A stretch of 64,000 bases of DNA, from assembly GCF_031760065.1 (NCBI RefSeq), contig NZ_CP134500.1, positions 4,960,001 to 5,024,000 on the forward strand, read 5' to 3'. Both the position numbers and the translations under genes were made by a program. The notes under the pieces were generated by a model. The model did not search any database, was not told where the DNA came from, and saw only the letters and a program-made list of their open reading frames with translations. Numbering within the stretch: position 1 is the first letter of the stretch; every line of letters starts with the position of its first letter. Shown in pieces: positions 49,083-58,796 of the stretch. The DNA is from Streptomyces durocortorensis. Lineage in GTDB: Bacteria; Actinomycetota; Actinomycetes; Streptomycetales; Streptomycetaceae.

Positions 49083-51200
49083 ATGCTGCGAAAACTGGCC
49101 GCCTTGCCCAGCGGAAGGGTGGGCAAGTGGGTCGTCATCGCGCTCTGGGCCGTCGTACTGGTCCCGGCGCTGATGCTCGCCGGGAAGCTCGGCGAGGCGG
49201 AGGAGAACGACAACTCGGCCTGGCTGCCCGCCAACGCGGAGGCCACCGCCGTCGTCGAGCGCGCCCAGAAGCTGATGCCCACCGACTCCGTGCCCGCGAT
49301 CGTGATCTACGAACGGTCCGGCGGCGTCACCGACGCGGACCTGGCCAAGGCGGGGGCGGACGTCCAGGCCTTCCAGGACATCGACAACGTCGTGGGCCCG
49401 GCCCAGGGCCCGGTCAGGTCCGAGGACGGCAAGGCCATCCAGACTGTCATCCAGGTCCACAAGGACAAGACCGGCTGGGAAGGGCTCGGCAAGGTCGTCG
49501 ACGCGATGGCCGAGGTCGGCGAGAAGGACGCCGACGGACTCAACTTCTACGTCACGGGACCGGCGGGCTACGGAGCCGACTCGATCAAGGCGTTCGGCGG
49601 CGGCGACAGCGCGCTCACGACCATCACCGCGCTGGTCGTGGTCGCGATCCTGCTGCTCACCTACCGCAGTCCCGTACTGCCCCTGCTGCCGCTGATCACC
49701 GTCGGCGTCGCCCTGATGGTGGCGCAGGCGCTGATCTACCTGCTGGCCAAGGACGCCGGCCTGGTCGTCAACAAGCAGACCAGCTTCATCCTGGTCGTCC
49801 TGATCTTCGGGGCCGCCACCGACTACGCACTCCTGCTGATCTCCCGCTACCGGGAGGAACTGGCCCGCCACGAGGACCGGCACGAGGCGATGGCGGAGGC
49901 CCTGTACCGGGCGGGCCCGGCGATCGTGGCCAGCGCGGCGACCGTCGCGATCAGCCTGATGCTGCTGATGCTCGCCGTGCTCAACTCCACCAAGGGGATG
50001 GGTCCGGCCTGCGCCATCGGAGTCCTGGTCGGCCTGCTCGCCATGGTGACGCTGATGCCCGCGCTGCTGGTCGCCTGCGGCCGGTGGATCTTCTGGCCGT
50101 CCAAGCCGGTGCACGGCGCGGTCGCGGAGGAGAAGGAGACCATCTGGACCCGGATCGGCAACGCGATCTCCGGCCGTCCCCGGCTGGTGTGGGTGGGAAC
50201 CGTGGCGGTGCTCGGCCTGATGTCGCTCGGCGCGCTCGGGCTCGACGCCAACGGCCTTTCCAACAAGGACCAGTTCACCAACAAGCCCCAGATGGCGGTC
50301 GGCGAGGAGATCCGCACCGAGCACTTCCCGGCCGGATCCGGCGACCCCGTCTACGTCGTGGCCAAGGCCGAGGCTGCCGACGAGGTCCGGACGGCACTGG
50401 CCGGGGTGGCCGGGGTCAGCAGCGTCGCGGACCCGGTGGTCAAGGGCGGCGAAGCGGTGCTGCTCGCCCAGCTCGCGGACGAGCCCAGCAGCGAGGGGGC
50501 GATGCGCACCGTCGAGCGGGCCCGGGACGCGGTCCACGGCGTCGATGGCGCGAACGCCCAGGTCGGCGGCAGCACCGCGATCATGGTCGACACGCAGAAC
50601 GCGGCCGCCCGGGACTCCAAGGTGATCATCCCGATCGTGCTGCTCGCGGTGCTCCTGATCCTGGGTGTACTGCTGCGCGCGGTGGTCGCGCCGCTGCTGC
50701 TGATGGGGACGGTGCTGCTGTCGTTCGGCGCGGCCCTCGGCGTGAGCAGCCTGGTGTTCGAGCACATCTTCGGCCTGGCCGGGGCCGAGTCCTCGTTCCC
50801 GCTGCTGGCGTTCGTGTTCCTGGTCGCCCTCGGCATCGACTACAACATCTTCCTGGTCACCCGGGTCCGCGAGGACGCGCTGAGGCTCGGCACCCGGCGC
50901 GCCGCGCTGACCGGACTGTCGTCCACCGGCGGTGTGATCACCTCGGCGGGCGTGGTGCTGGCGGGCACCTTCGCGGCGATGGCCTCGCTGCCGCTGGTGT
51001 TCGCGGTGGAGCTGGGCTTCGCGGTGGCGTTCGGCGTGCTGCTCGACACCCTGGTGGTGCGCTCGGTGCTGGTCACCGCGCTGACCCTGGACGTGGGCCG
51101 CTGGATGTGGTGGCCCAGCAAGCTGTTCCGGCGCTCCGACGGCCTGGGGCAGCCCGCGACGGAGGATTCCGGCAAGGTGCCCGCGTACAGCGGGAGTTGA
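49083..51200 (+). CDS. MMPL/RND-family transporter
   Basis: 705 residues from the ATG at 49083. About 12 membrane helices lie in two halves, each with a large extracytoplasmic loop (residues ~35-170 and ~390-510). Motifs GAATDYALLLISRYREE and ALGIDYNIFLVTRVRE mark the duplicated transmembrane cores. MMPL transporters move lipids and hydrophobic metabolites across the membrane. It follows the cyclase gene in the same run and is a likely exporter of the meroterpenoid or its precursor to the exported oxidase. Confidence 0.92.
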   Translation: MLRKLAALPSGRVGKWVVIALWAVVLVPALMLAGKLGEAEENDNSAWLPANAEATAVVERAQKLMPTDSVPAIVIYERSGGVTDADLAKAGADVQAFQDIDNVVGPAQGPVRSEDGKAIQTVIQVHKDKTGWEGLGKVVDAMAEVGEKDADGLNFYVTGPAGYGADSIKAFGGGDSALTTITALVVVAILLLTYRSPVLPLLPLITVGVALMVAQALIYLLAKDAGLVVNKQTSFILVVLIFGAATDYALLLISRYREELARHEDRHEAMAEALYRAGPAIVASAATVAISLMLLMLAVLNSTKGMGPACAIGVLVGLLAMVTLMPALLVACGRWIFWPSKPVHGAVAEEKETIWTRIGNAISGRPRLVWVGTVAVLGLMSLGALGLDANGLSNKDQFTNKPQMAVGEEIRTEHFPAGSGDPVYVVAKAEAADEVRTALAGVAGVSSVADPVVKGGEAVLLAQLADEPSSEGAMRTVERARDAVHGVDGANAQVGGSTAIMVDTQNAAARDSKVIIPIVLLAVLLILGVLLRAVVAPLLLMGTVLLSFGAALGVSSLVFEHIFGLAGAESSFPLLAFVFLVALGIDYNIFLVTRVREDALRLGTRRAALTGLSSTGGVITSAGVVLAGTFAAMASLPLVFAVELGFAVAFGVLLDTLVVRSVLVTALTLDVGRWMWWPSKLFRRSDGLGQPATEDSGKVPAYSGS

Positions 51201-51327
51201 ACCAGCCCCTGCCACCGGCCCCCCGGCACCGCCGCCTGTCGCGGCGGTGCCGGGCGGGCCCGGTGGCAGCGGCGATCGCATGCACAGTCCGGGGCAGGCC
51301 CGGACACACTTTCGCGGGGGCAGACCT

Positions 51328-52380
51328 ATGAGTGCAGCGAGGACGGACGGCGATGGTTCCCGCCGTATAGCCGAACTGGAGTACGAAGTGCGGGAGTTGA
51401 AGCGAGCCAACGAGACGCTCAAGCAGTACGTCAGCAGGGCGCTCGACCTCGACACCGCATCCCACCGACGCCCGGACGACCGGGCCCCGGACAGCGTGGC
51501 ACGAGCCGCCCCGGGTCTCACGGCACGAGCCGCCCCGGAGCCGACGGACCCGCCGCGCCGCCCCGGCCTCGGTACCGGCACCGGTCTCGGCACCGGACCG
51601 GGCGCCGTGGTGGAATTCCGCGTGCTCGGCCCGGTCGAGGCGGCCGTCGGCGGTCGGTGGGTGGACCTGGGCGCGCCCAAGCAGCGCGCGGCGCTGGTGC
51701 TGCTGGTGAGCCAGGTGGGCCAGCCGGTCTCGGTCGACGTCCTGGTGGAGGCGCTGTGGGACGGGCGGCCACCGCAGTCCGCGATCACCTCGCTGCACGC
51801 CTACATCGCCAATCTGCGCCGAGCCCTCGAACCGCACCGCGCACCGCGCACCCCCTCGACGGTGCTGTGCACGCGCGGCCGCGGCTACCTGCTGAACAGC
51901 CGGGCCGTCGAGGTCGACGCCCACCGCTTCTGGACGAACGCCACCGCCGGCTGGCAGGCACTGGACCGGGGGGACCCGAGGCGGGCGCTGTACGCGTTCG
52001 AAGCGGGCCTGGCCCTGTGGCGTGGGGAAGCCTACGCCGAGGTGGCCGCGGCCCCGCTCGTCGCACCCGAGGCCGTACGCCTGGAGGAGCTGCGCCTGTC
52101 GGTGATCGAGGGCCGCTGCGCCACCCTGATCGCGGTGGGCAACCACGAGATGGCGGTGCCCGAACTGGTGGCGTTCACCCAGGCCCATCCGCTGCGCGAG
52201 TACGGCTGCGAACTGCTCAGCCTCGCGCTGTACCGGGCGGGCCGGCAGGCCGACGCGCTGTCGGTTCTGCGGGCCCACCAGAAGCGGATGGTGGAGGAGC
52301 TGGGCATCTCCTCCAGCCCCGCGCTCCAACACCTGGAGCTGGAGATACTGCGTCAGGCGCCGGAACTCGAACATTCCTGA
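51328..52380 (+). CDS. SARP regulator with N-terminal IS3-OrfA-like coiled coil
   Basis: 350 residues from the ATG at 51328. Residues ~12-38 (RRIAELEYEVRELKRANETL, then KQY) look strikingly like the leucine zipper of IS3-family OrfA transposase proteins. A Gly/Thr/Pro-rich linker to about residue 92 leads into a standard small SARP: winged helix (APKQRAALVLLVSQVGQPVSVD), then BTAD (LALWRGEAYAEV; EELGISSSPALQHLELEIL, partial). There is no NB-ARC domain. SARPs activate pathway operons; a zipper could add stable dimerisation. It ends at a strong terminator. Confidence 0.88.
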   Translation: MSAARTDGDGSRRIAELEYEVRELKRANETLKQYVSRALDLDTASHRRPDDRAPDSVARAAPGLTARAAPEPTDPPRRPGLGTGTGLGTGPGAVVEFRVLGPVEAAVGGRWVDLGAPKQRAALVLLVSQVGQPVSVDVLVEALWDGRPPQSAITSLHAYIANLRRALEPHRAPRTPSTVLCTRGRGYLLNSRAVEVDAHRFWTNATAGWQALDRGDPRRALYAFEAGLALWRGEAYAEVAAAPLVAPEAVRLEELRLSVIEGRCATLIAVGNHEMAVPELVAFTQAHPLREYGCELLSLALYRAGRQADALSVLRAHQKRMVEELGISSSPALQHLELEILRQAPELEHS

Positions 52381-52429
52381 GGGCTGTCCCGCCAGGGACG
52401 ACGGGACAGCACCTGGCCCGGCCACTGCC

Positions 52430-52484
52430 GAGGAAGCCTCTGGCGCGGCGGCCCGTTCGGGGCCGCCGCGCCAGAGGCTTCCTC
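52430..52484. terminator. perfect 25-bp hairpin between convergent SARP and methyltransferase genes
   Basis: Arms 52430-52454 and 52460-52484 pair without mismatch around a 5-base loop. It is placed between two converging operons and is a strong bidirectional terminator. Confidence 0.9.
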
Positions 52485-52491
52485 GTCCGGG

Positions 52492-53502
52492 TCAGCGGGC
52501 GAGCACCAGCGTGGTGGGGGAGGGGGTGTCCACGAACCGGATGTCCTCGAACCCGGCGGCGGTGAGCCACGCGTGGTAGTCGGCGCGCCGCCATGTGGAG
52601 CCGTGGCGGCTCTTGAGGAGCATCTCCCCGGCGAAGGTCAGGGCGAACGGCGGACCGCTGCGGTCGTCGTCGGTCATGTAGTCGGAGACGACGAGCGTCC
52701 CCCCGGGCCGCAGCGCCCTGCGGATGCGGGCGAAGACCGCCCGGTTGTCCTCGGGCCCCTCCTGGTGGGCGATGTTGGAGTACATCACGACGTCGTGCTC
52801 GCCCTCGCCGAAGCCGACGGTGTGGAAGTCGCCGTCGATGTGGTCGACCCGGTCGCCCACCCCTTGTTCGGCCAGCAGCCGGCGGGCGATCGCGTTGATC
52901 GGCGCCCAGTCGATCTGGGTGGCCCGGGCATCGGGGTTGAGCCCCAGCCAGACGGCCGAGCAGACCCCCGAACCACCGCCGATGTCGAGGATCGAGACCT
53001 TCCCCGCCCCGGCCAGCCCGAGCTTTTCGGCGGCGAGGTGCGCCACGGGCACGGACTGCGCGGCGATGGCCTGGACGAGGTTCTCCCAGTGCGGGTTGTC
53101 GGCGACCTCCACCACCGCGTCCGTCACCGGCCCCCCGGCGCGTACGACGTCGGGCAGCGCGGCCAGCGACCCCAGGTGCCCCATCTTCAGCCGGGCGAAC
53201 CCGGCCAGCGACCTTGGCCGGTCCGCCACGAGGAAGGCGGACGCCTCGGGGGAGTTGCGGTAGCCGCCCCGTTCCACCTCGACCACACCGAGCGCGACCA
53301 GCCCGTCCAGGAGCGCCTGCGCGCCGCGCGGCGCGATCCCGGCCCGCTCCGCCAGTGCCGCCGGAGTGGTGACGCCGTCCTCCAGGTGCGTGAACAGGTC
53401 GTACGTCGCCGCCGTGCCCAGGACCCCGGTGGCCCAGTAGCCGTTGATCATCCGCAGGATGCGGTCGGAGGTGAGGCCTGTCGGTGTGCCGGTGCTGCTC
53501 AT
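52492..53502 (-). CDS. SAM-dependent O-methyltransferase-like protein
   Basis: 336 residues with an N-terminal winged-helix dimerisation domain (ALAERAGIAPRGAQALLDGL) and a Rossmann domain with the SAM loop LDIGGGSG near residue 173. This is the plant-COMT-like methyltransferase layout common in actinomycete polyketide clusters. Members methylate phenolic oxygens and a few methylate ring carbons; I cannot decide which. Its ATG overlaps the type III PKS stop (ATGA), and it is the last gene of the minus-strand naphthoquinone operon. Confidence 0.88.
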   Translation of the reverse strand: MSSTGTPTGLTSDRILRMINGYWATGVLGTAATYDLFTHLEDGVTTPAALAERAGIAPRGAQALLDGLVALGVVEVERGGYRNSPEASAFLVADRPRSLAGFARLKMGHLGSLAALPDVVRAGGPVTDAVVEVADNPHWENLVQAIAAQSVPVAHLAAEKLGLAGAGKVSILDIGGGSGVCSAVWLGLNPDARATQIDWAPINAIARRLLAEQGVGDRVDHIDGDFHTVGFGEGEHDVVMYSNIAHQEGPEDNRAVFARIRRALRPGGTLVVSDYMTDDDRSGPPFALTFAGEMLLKSRHGSTWRRADYHAWLTAAGFEDIRFVDTPSPTTLVLAR

Positions 53503-54626
53503 GCGATCCTCCCCGCGTACGGACGCGGCGCGGCCTCGGCGGCCAGGCGCGTCCGGTGGTCGTGTGACGTGCCGTCGACCCAGGTGCCGAGGGCCATCTC
53601 GGCGGTGATCCCGGGGCCGAAGCCGGCGATGACGCCGGTGGCGTCCGCGGGCAGCGGCCCCTCCTCGAACCGCCGGCGCAGCGCGTCGAGCACCACCGCG
53701 CTGGCGATGTTCCCGTACTCGCTCAGCGTTCCCCAGCTGTGCCGGAACACCGTGCGGTCGACCCCGAGGTACTTGGCGAGGTCGTCCAGGATCCGGGGGC
53801 CGCCCGCGTGGACGATGTAGAAGTCGAGGTCCGCCGCGTTCCAGCCGTGGCTCGCGGCGAGGTCGCGCAGGACCGGGGCGAGCGGTTCCATGGTGCCGGG
53901 TACCCGGCGGTCGAGCTGGAAGTGGAACCCGGTGTCGCGCACCGCGTACGAGATCCACTCCTCGGTGTGGGGAATGAGGTAGGAGGCGTTGCGCCGCAGT
54001 TCGACGCCGGTGACTCCGGGGCCGCCCCGGCCGCGCACCACCGCCGCCGCGACCGCGTCGCCGAACAGCCCGTCGGACAGCAGCGAGCCGATGTCGTCGG
54101 CGTCGGGCTGGTAGCACAGCGAGCACAGCTCGCACGAGACGATCAGCACATTGCTGTCGGGGTGGGCCGCGCAGAAGTCGTGGGCGCGGTTGATCGCCGC
54201 CCCGCCCCCCGCGCAGCCCAGCTGGGCGATGGGCAGCTGGCGGGTGTCGTAGCGGAACCCCATGGTGTTGATCAGCCAGGCGGTGAGCGAGGGCATCATG
54301 AATCCGGTGCACGACACATAGATGATCGCGTCGATGTCCTCGGCCCGCAGCAACGCGTTCGCCAGGGCTTCTTCCACGGCCTCGGGGCAGCGCTTCTTGG
54401 ACTCGGTCTCGTAGACGCGGTTGCGTTCTTCGAACCCCGGGTGGTCCAGGGTCTTTTCGATGGGCTGCACCAGGTGCCGCTTCTGCACCCCGGTGTTCTC
54501 TATCAGTCGGAGAGCGAGCGGAAGCTGTGGCTTTCCCGCATGGGCTTTCCTGGCGAAATCCAGGGTCTGCTCCATGGTGATGATGTATTCCGGTACGCGC
54601 ACCGCGGGCTTGCAGAGGATGGGCAT
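53499..54626 (-). CDS. type III polyketide synthase, RppA-like tetrahydroxynaphthalene synthase
   Basis: I choose the start MPILCKPAV (54626), which puts the nucleophile at Cys138 (QLGCAGGGAAINRAHDF), the RppA number. An ATG at 54659 adds 11 residues. VSCTGFMMPSLTAW, the His in FYIVHAGGPRILDD and the Asn in EYGNIAS complete the family pattern, and the 375-residue length agrees. RppA condenses five malonyl-CoA to 1,3,6,8-tetrahydroxynaphthalene. Prenylated naphthoquinone clusters start this way. It is co-transcribed with the cupin, aminotransferase, FAD/NAD(P) protein and methyltransferase genes. Confidence 0.93.
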   Translation of the reverse strand: MPILCKPAVRVPEYIITMEQTLDFARKAHAGKPQLPLALRLIENTGVQKRHLVQPIEKTLDHPGFEERNRVYETESKKRCPEAVEEALANALLRAEDIDAIIYVSCTGFMMPSLTAWLINTMGFRYDTRQLPIAQLGCAGGGAAINRAHDFCAAHPDSNVLIVSCELCSLCYQPDADDIGSLLSDGLFGDAVAAAVVRGRGGPGVTGVELRRNASYLIPHTEEWISYAVRDTGFHFQLDRRVPGTMEPLAPVLRDLAASHGWNAADLDFYIVHAGGPRILDDLAKYLGVDRTVFRHSWGTLSEYGNIASAVVLDALRRRFEEGPLPADATGVIAGFGPGITAEMALGTWVDGTSHDHRTRLAAEAAPRPYAGRIA

Positions 54627-54690
54627 GTCCGGCGTCTGCCTCTCAGAAAGTGAAGACATTTCTCGTGTCTTGTCTTCGGTTATCAGGGTG

Positions 54691-56649
54691 TCAATTTCGT
54701 ACGTCGGGCTTGCCCGCTCCTTGGCGTGCGCTTGCGAGCACCGCGCGGGCGATCGCGTCCGCGTCGCCGAGGGCCATGGAGTCGACGCCGGGGCGGATTC
54801 CGGCGGCGGTGACCCAGTGCACGCCCTCGGTCGGCACCCCGAGGGCGAACCGGCGCGGATGGACCCGCCCGGCCGCGTCGACGAGCCGGTACGGGCGCTC
54901 GGTGACGGCCAGCCCCCGAGTCGTGTACGCGGCCCCGCAGGAGCCGCCGATCCGGAACGGGGCGGCCTGCCCGCTCCCCACCAGCCCCCGCAGCAGCGGG
55001 TCCGCGGTGCGGGTGAGATCCGGCTCGGGCAGCCGCGCCTCGATCAGGGCGGTCGCCGACACCGGCGGCCCGGGCACGACATCGGAGACGACGCGGAACG
55101 CGGCCCGCCGCCCGCCGGGTTCGGCGGCACCGGGGGCGAGGACCCGCACCCGGGGCCCCATGATCTCCACCACGCCCGCCTCGACGAGCGCGATCAGTTC
55201 CTCCACCCGCGAGACGGGCGGGCCGATCGACAGGAACGCGTTCAGCGGGGTGTACCAGCCCTGGAGATCGTCCCGGTACGAGCCGCCCTCCAGCCGCCCG
55301 TGGTCCACCGCCGCGCGTATCTCGTTGCGCAGATCCCGCAGGACGTCCAGCGCGGCCTTCAGCGGACCGTCCGCATTGCCCGCCCGGGCCTCGCGCACAT
55401 CGTCGGCCAGATGGCGCAGGAGCCAGGCCCGGTGGGCCTCCCGGTCGCTCAGATCACGGCCCTGCCAGGGACGGGCCAGCCGCTCCCAGTCCCACCGCTC
55501 GCCCGGCGCGATCGCGGCCGCCTCCAGCAGCCGGCCCTCGGCAGCCCCGTCCTCCGCGGCCAGGAAGTCCCGTACGAAAGAGGCACGTTCGGGCTGCCGG
55601 CCACGGGCGGACAGCAACGTGCCGTAGTAGACGCTCTCCACCTCCTTGGCGATCAGCGGCCACAGATCGGCGACGAAGGACAGCCGCTCGCCGTCCTCGG
55701 CGCGCCGGTGCAGCCGGGCCACCGTGCGGAGCGTCAGCAGCCGCGGCTCGTGGCGGTCGTAGGGACCCTTCCGGTTCTCGCCGCGCGCGTGGTACGGCAC
55801 ACCGCGCCGGGACCCGGCGACGATCCGCGGCTCCCGCCCCGAGGGCCGGTAGTGCAACAGGCCGCCGTCGCGGACGAAGACACCGCCCCGGTCCTCGGTC
55901 AGCAGGGCGAGCACGTCGAAGAAGCTGAGCCCGAGGCCCCGTACGAAGACGGTCTCGCCGGGCGCGAGGACCGACAGGTCCAGGTCGGCCGGGTTCGCCG
56001 GGGCGACGTAGGTCAGACCGTGCCGGGCGGCGGCCGCCGCCAGGGTCCGCTGCCCGGACATGGGGACCGCCGGGACGTGTCCCTGGGCCAGGACCACGGC
56101 GTCCAGGCCGGTCAGCCGGGAGCCGTCCGCCAGGAGCAGTGACTGCGATCCGCCCGGCCCGGTCCCGTCGTTCAGCGCCACCGCACTGGTGCGGTGCTCG
56201 ACGACGGTGACATGCGCGGGCGCCGTCTCCCGGACGGTGCGGAAGGCGTCGAGCAGATACGCGCCGTAGAAGGCGCGCGTGGGGTAGTCGTCGGGGCCGA
56301 GCCGGGCCGCCTCGGCCAGCACCTCCGGTGGGAACCGGGCGCGTACCGGAGGGTCCGCCGACCGCAGGGCGAGGTCAGTGGCCCACGCGTACAGACTCGG
56401 CCCCTCCTCCACCGGGCCGTCCATCGTCACGGTGTGGTCGGTGAACACGGTCACCTGCGAGGCGACGGTGTTCATCAGCAGCCGCCGCGACTGCCCGGTG
56501 CGCCACACCTTTCCCGCGCCCGGTGCGTACGGGTCCACGACATGCACGGTCACAGCCGAGTGCGCCGGGGACTTGCGCTCGTTGGCGCACAGCCGCTCCA
56601 GGACCGACAGACCGCGCGGCCCCGCTCCGACAAGACAGACGACAAGCAC
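54691..56649 (-). CDS. FAD/NAD(P)-binding oxidoreductase-like protein (FAD_NAD_binding_9 type)
   Basis: 652 residues opening with a dinucleotide loop LVGAGPRGLSVLERL at the very N-terminus, followed by GAGKVWRTGQSRRLLMNT and a second glycine-rich strand (VFVRGLGLSFFDVLALL). This matches large YdhS-like flavoproteins. Their chemistry is mostly uncharacterised and is probably flavin-dependent oxidation or hydroxylation. Its location between the aminotransferase and the PKS gene in a tight operon argues for a naphthoquinone tailoring step, but the exact reaction is unknown. Confidence 0.8.
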   Translation of the reverse strand: MLVVCLVGAGPRGLSVLERLCANERKSPAHSAVTVHVVDPYAPGAGKVWRTGQSRRLLMNTVASQVTVFTDHTVTMDGPVEEGPSLYAWATDLALRSADPPVRARFPPEVLAEAARLGPDDYPTRAFYGAYLLDAFRTVRETAPAHVTVVEHRTSAVALNDGTGPGGSQSLLLADGSRLTGLDAVVLAQGHVPAVPMSGQRTLAAAAARHGLTYVAPANPADLDLSVLAPGETVFVRGLGLSFFDVLALLTEDRGGVFVRDGGLLHYRPSGREPRIVAGSRRGVPYHARGENRKGPYDRHEPRLLTLRTVARLHRRAEDGERLSFVADLWPLIAKEVESVYYGTLLSARGRQPERASFVRDFLAAEDGAAEGRLLEAAAIAPGERWDWERLARPWQGRDLSDREAHRAWLLRHLADDVREARAGNADGPLKAALDVLRDLRNEIRAAVDHGRLEGGSYRDDLQGWYTPLNAFLSIGPPVSRVEELIALVEAGVVEIMGPRVRVLAPGAAEPGGRRAAFRVVSDVVPGPPVSATALIEARLPEPDLTRTADPLLRGLVGSGQAAPFRIGGSCGAAYTTRGLAVTERPYRLVDAAGRVHPRRFALGVPTEGVHWVTAAGIRPGVDSMALGDADAIARAVLASARQGAGKPDVRN

Positions 56650-56706
56650 GGACTCTCCTTGAAGGGGAGGGGATACGGAAACGGAGGGGCGCCCCGGGCG
56701 CCTCGG

Positions 56707-57858
56707 TCAGCTCGGACGCAGGTTGTTCCGCAACTCGGCCCGCAGGACGTCCACGACGCGTTCGACCTGGCCCGGGCGGAGTTCGGCGTGCATGGGGATG
56801 GCCAGGTTCCGCTGGAAGAGATCCGCGGAGACCGGGCAGCTCTGCCGGGCGTCGTACACCGGCTGGAGATGGCTGGCCCAGGTGCCGTGCCCGCAGCCGA
56901 CGCCCTGGGCGCGCAGCGAGGCGGCGAGCCCCGAGCGGTCCACACGCGGGTCGAGGGTCACCAAGTAGGACTGCCAGGCGTGGGTGCGGTCACCGGGGAC
57001 GGACGGCACCGTGAGCAGCTCCTCGTCGGCGAGCAGCTCTCCGTACGCCGCCGCGACCGTGCTCCGGCGCTCCAGAAGTTCACCGACCCGCTCCACCTGC
57101 ACCTGGAGGATGGCGGCGGCGATGTCGGACAGCTTGTAGTTGTAGCCGATGTCGGTGAACGTGGGGATCGGCAGCCCGACCACCTGCGCCTGGTCGTAGA
57201 TGCTCCCGATGCCGAACGAGGACCGCAGGCGGGCGTCCGCCCCGATCACCGGATCGGCGGCGAGCAGCGCCCCGCCCTCTCCGCTGCTGGCTCCCTTGCG
57301 GCCGTGGAAGGAGAGGCACGCCACCGGGGCCAGCGCGCCCGCCGGGCGGCCCTGGTAGGTGGCGCCGACCGCGCAGGCGGCGTCCTCGACGACGAACAGT
57401 CCGTGGCGGTCGGCGACGGCCATCAGCTCGGTGTAGTCGGCGGGCAGCCCGACGGTGTCCACCGCGATCACGCCCACCGTGCGCGGGCCGATCAGGTCCG
57501 CCACCGCCTGCGGGTCGATGGTTCCGGTGTCGGGGCGGACGTCGGCGAAGACGGGGGTCGCGCCGACGTAGCGCACGGCGTGGGCCGGGGCGGGGAAGGT
57601 GTAGTCGGCGACGATCACCTCGTCGCCCGGTTCGACGCCGAGTGCCAGCATGGCCAGGTGAAGCGCCGCGCCGCAGTTGCTCAGCGTGACCGCGTCACCA
57701 ACGCCGTAGAGCTGCTTCAACCGCGCTTCGAGCGCCTTGCCCCGCGGCCCCTGGCCGGCCGGCCAGCCCGAGGCGAACACCTCGGCGACGGCGGCGAGTT
57801 CCTGCTCGCCCAGGCTCGCGTGCACGAGCGAGATGCTGTCCGTGGTCGTCACGGTCAT
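56707..57858 (-). CDS. DegT/DnrJ/EryC1-family aminotransferase
   Basis: 383 residues with the fold type I PLP pattern: SNCGAALHLAM, VEDAACAVGA with the ring-binding Asp159, and SFHGRKGASSGEGG with the likely Schiff-base Lys188. Most members aminate sugar ketones, but some act on ring carbonyls. In amino-naphthoquinone pathways such as furaquinocin an aminotransferase makes 8-amino-flaviolin (recalled). Adjacency to the cupin and RppA-like genes suggests the same here. No sugar genes occur in the window, which supports a non-sugar substrate. Confidence 0.88.
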   Translation of the reverse strand: MTVTTTDSISLVHASLGEQELAAVAEVFASGWPAGQGPRGKALEARLKQLYGVGDAVTLSNCGAALHLAMLALGVEPGDEVIVADYTFPAPAHAVRYVGATPVFADVRPDTGTIDPQAVADLIGPRTVGVIAVDTVGLPADYTELMAVADRHGLFVVEDAACAVGATYQGRPAGALAPVACLSFHGRKGASSGEGGALLAADPVIGADARLRSSFGIGSIYDQAQVVGLPIPTFTDIGYNYKLSDIAAAILQVQVERVGELLERRSTVAAAYGELLADEELLTVPSVPGDRTHAWQSYLVTLDPRVDRSGLAASLRAQGVGCGHGTWASHLQPVYDARQSCPVSADLFQRNLAIPMHAELRPGQVERVVDVLRAELRNNLRPS

Positions 57859-57904
57859 CGGAGGTCACCCCTCGGTTCTTGGTCCCGGGTCGGATCGGAG
57901 CCGG

Positions 57905-58483
57905 TCACGCCGCGGACCGCCCGGCCGTCGTCGGGACGGGCTGCTCGGGGACCCGTGGGTGCGGCACGGGCGGGGTGAAGCGCAGCGGGGTGATCTGCTG
58001 GACGTCGTAGCGCTCGCGCATCCGCTCCACGGCGTCGGAGTCCACCGACCGGCCCGCGGCGAAGATCTCGACGATCTCCTCGAAGTAGCGCTCGTGCTCC
58101 GGCGACGGGGAGCTCTGGAAGAGCATCCGGGCCGGCTTGCCCGTGGGGTTGCGGAAGGCATGCGGGCAGCCCGGCGGCACGAACATGCAACTGCCCGCGA
58201 CCGCGCGGGTGGCACGGGCGCCCTCCGGGGACTCCCAGCCGTGCCAGGTGTCCTCGGTCCGCTCGGTGGGCTCGAACGCGAAGAGCTCCAACTCCCCTTC
58301 CAGGACGTAGAAGAACTCCTGCGAATGGCTGTGGGTGTGCGCGCCGACGTCGAAACCCGGCGGTACGACCACCTCGAAGATCGAAGCCGCGGAGCCGTCC
58401 GCGGCCGTGACCTTGAACGTGACGTCCTGCGCTTTGGTGACGAGTTTCCTGCCCTGACCGGGCGGGACGACGAGACCGCTCAT
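57905..58483 (-). CDS. cupin-type oxygenase, candidate tetrahydroxynaphthalene monooxygenase
   Basis: 192 residues from the ATG complementary to 58481-58483, behind GAAGGAGCAG. The cupin core has [20 protein letters not shown] (motif 1, residues ~49-68) and [10 protein letters not shown] (motif 2), giving the His/Glu metal ligands. Small cupin proteins of the MomA type oxidise tetrahydroxynaphthalene to flaviolin in naphthoquinone clusters (recalled). It is the first gene of the minus-strand operon that includes the type III PKS. Confidence 0.8.
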   Translation of the reverse strand: MSGLVVPPGQGRKLVTKAQDVTFKVTAADGSAASIFEVVVPPGFDVGAHTHSHSQEFFYVLEGELELFAFEPTERTEDTWHGWESPEGARATRAVAGSCMFVPPGCPHAFRNPTGKPARMLFQSSPSPEHERYFEEIVEIFAAGRSVDSDAVERMRERYDVQQITPLRFTPPVPHPRVPEQPVPTTAGRSAA

Positions 58484-58796
58484 GGAGTGCTGCTCCTTCG
58501 GTGGAATACGGGCGCGGGCAAGAGAAGTCCGCGCGGCGGGGGAATTCCGGAACGGGGAATCGAGAAGTGAGGCTGCCAGCGGTCTCTTGACGGCCACTGG
58601 GGCCCCGATTGGCGTCTGCTTGACGCCAAGCCGGGACCAACTCGCCGCGTATTCCCCGGCAAGGGGCGGTGCCGAGGATGCGTTTCGCGGTCCGCCGATC
58701 ACGGTCGGAACGGCTGCACCCGTACGGAATTCCAGAATCCGGCGGGCGAACCGCACTCCGTCGAATCTCGTTCCGACCCATCCCGAGGGGGAAACC
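58484..58796. promoter_or_regulatory. 313-base divergent promoter region with inverted repeat
   Basis: This gap separates the cupin operon from the IspH-fusion operon. At 58609-58629 is an 8-base perfect inverted repeat (TTGGCGTC, 5-base spacer, GACGCCAA). TTGACGG occurs at 58587-58593 and TTGACGC at 58620-58626; such paired heptamer-like repeats could serve a SARP. No ORF with good coding bias lies within it. Confidence 0.5.

Noticed and set aside
42932..51200. Napyradiomycin-type pathway
   Set aside because: No vanadium haloperoxidase or other halogenase is visible, so halonium cyclisation is not supported.
56707..57858. Deoxysugar aminotransferase
   Set aside because: No NDP-sugar synthase, dehydratase or glycosyltransferase lies in the window, and the operon partners are naphthoquinone enzymes.
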